A DNA stretch of 64,000 nucleotides from VXNE01 sp965205735 (lineage in GTDB: Bacteria; Pseudomonadota; Gammaproteobacteria; Pseudomonadales; Azotimanducaceae): contig OZ242179.1 of assembly GCA_965205735.1 (NCBI GenBank), positions 3,410,001 through 3,474,000 of the forward strand, in the 5' to 3' direction. The position numbers were made by a program, and so were the translations under genes. This document shows, in pieces, positions 63,267-64,000 of the stretch (position 1 is its first letter; every line of letters begins with the position of its first letter). The notes under the pieces were generated by a model. The model was not told the DNA's origin. It saw only the letters and a list, made by a program, of their open reading frames with translations, and ran no database searches.

Positions 63267-64000
63267 ATGGAAAAAGGCAACACCGGCACTGCCGATACCA
63301 TGTCGATGGCTTTCCCTTGGCTTCTGAGTGCCAAGGTGGCGGTTCCAGCGCGCGTCGATGCGTACTTCAATCGGTCCCGACCGTTCGAGTGGAGCGAGGC
63401 GACTGGCTCCGGAATCGTCGTGGTGCAGGCACCAGGCGGCTTCGGCAAGACGACGCTGCTTGCGGAGATCTACCGTCGCGAGCGTGAGCGCGGCGTGCTC
63501 GCCGCGTGGCTCACTCTGGACGAAGACGATACAGTCGAGGGCGTTGGCGCGTATCTCGCATACGCCTTCGAACGCGCGGGACTCGAAACACCAGGTGCGA
63601 GCGACGCATTTGAACATTCCATGGGGCTGGTTGCGCGAAGCATCGAGGCCCATGCGGAGCCCTGCCTGCTTGTCCTTGATGAGGTTGAGCGGGTCACGAC
63701 GGGTGTCGTTGCGGCGGTCGATTTCTTCTTGCGCCATTGCCCCAGCAATCTCCGCGTTGCGATAGGAATGCGGGAAAACCCGGGTCTCGACCTCGCGTCG
63801 GTCACGCTGAATGGGCGAGGTGTCGTCTTGACAGCCGACCAGTTGCGCTTCTCCAGACAGGAGATCGTCGATTTCTTTGGCGGGGAGCTGTCGCGACGTG
63901 AACTCGCCGACGTCACTGCGCGCACGGAAGGATGGCCTGTCGCCCTGCGTCTCTATCGCAACGTGAAGGCGGACGAAGCAAGCGCTCCTGCCGCCAGCGG
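63267..64000 (+). CDS. MalT-like LuxR family regulator, N-terminal part (3' end outside window)
   Basis: The frame starts at ATG 63267 and is open for 244 codons to the window edge. It aligns residue by residue with the preceding gene: WLLSAKVAVPARVDAYFNRS, QAPGGFGKTTLLAEIYRRER (Walker A), CLLVLDEVERVTTG (Walker B) and FFGGELSRRELADVTARTEG. The two genes are tandem paralogues from duplication followed by considerable divergence. The sensor and DNA-binding parts are not visible. Confidence 0.88.
   Translation, partial: MEKGNTGTADTMSMAFPWLLSAKVAVPARVDAYFNRSRPFEWSEATGSGIVVVQAPGGFGKTTLLAEIYRRERERGVLAAWLTLDEDDTVEGVGAYLAYAFERAGLETPGASDAFEHSMGLVARSIEAHAEPCLLVLDEVERVTTGVVAAVDFFLRHCPSNLRVAIGMRENPGLDLASVTLNGRGVVLTADQLRFSRQEIVDFFGGELSRRELADVTARTEGWPVALRLYRNVKADEASAPAAS

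Overview
The window is about 64 kb of GC-rich DNA (roughly 60-65% by eye) from a gammaproteobacterium. The evidence is gene order: rppH-ptsP with lgt and thyA nearby; pepP-ubiH-gcvT-gcvH-gcvPA-gcvPB; a TIGR02449-type gene, zapA, a 6S RNA and the 5-formyl-THF cyclo-ligase in that order; cytochrome c4 divergent from engB next to dsbA and polA; and rpoZ-spoT-recG. Most of the window is housekeeping chromosome cut by small accessory insertions. Several phytanoyl-CoA dioxygenases, acyl-CoA dehydrogenases, crotonases and SDRs point to lipid or isoprenoid acyl-CoA breakdown. No rRNA, tRNA, CRISPR array or complete insertion sequence was seen.

Layout. 1-3.7 kb is a scrap zone: a HipA C-terminus, an Xre-RES toxin-antitoxin pair with an inverted-repeat operator, a frameshifted acetoacetate-decarboxylase-like remnant, and an IS110/IS1111 transposase that ends inside a decapitated TonB receptor. 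3.8-11.1 kb holds a molybdenum hydroxylase large subunit, an S9 peptidase, folA, lgt, an NRDE protein and thyA. 11.2-13.6 kb is an accessory patch (winged-helix scrap, vapB with broken vapC, an SDR, a secreted protein) sitting where ptsP would usually abut lgt-thyA. 13.8-18.7 kb: ptsP, rppH and a frameshifted DUF255/YyaL gene. 18.7-26.2 kb: glycine cleavage operon, ubiH and pepP. 26.3-30.8 kb: TIGR02449, zapA, 6S RNA, fau, def, rpiA and mgtE. 30.9-37.8 kb: two PhyH enzymes, a PhyH pseudogene, a crotonase, a LysR cassette, arfB and an SDR. 37.8-47.6 kb: aceE, a fused double acyl-CoA dehydrogenase, a single-chain BC-BCCP-CT acyl-CoA carboxylase and a MetF-like protein. 47.6-58.3 kb: dsbA, cytochrome c4, engB, polA, DUF2782, cysC, rpoZ, spoT and recG. 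58.3-64 kb: a crotonase, an AAA ATPase and two tandem MalT-like LuxR regulators, the second cut by the window edge.

The most unusual signal is a set of small non-coding mobile repeats that have altered genes. (i) Two copies of a MITE with 32-nt terminal inverted repeats sit at CTAG sites whose TAG is the stop codon of pepP and of a phyH gene. (ii) A second MITE fills the def-rpiA gap and its right end supplies the rpiA ribosome binding site. (iii) A ~40-nt palindrome (core CGAGGGG-N3-CCCCTCG) is present five times. One copy lies in frame inside ubiH, and two lie in frame between two acyl-CoA dehydrogenase genes, where they appear to have removed a stop codon and fused the pair. (iv) Another hairpin repeat is shared by ubiH and the spoT-recG gap. 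Other notable points are a DNA polymerase I whose 3'-5' exonuclease carboxylates are all replaced, and a LysR cassette bounded by two copies of the crotonase 3' end that encode the same last 11 residues with different synonymous codons and different stop codons.
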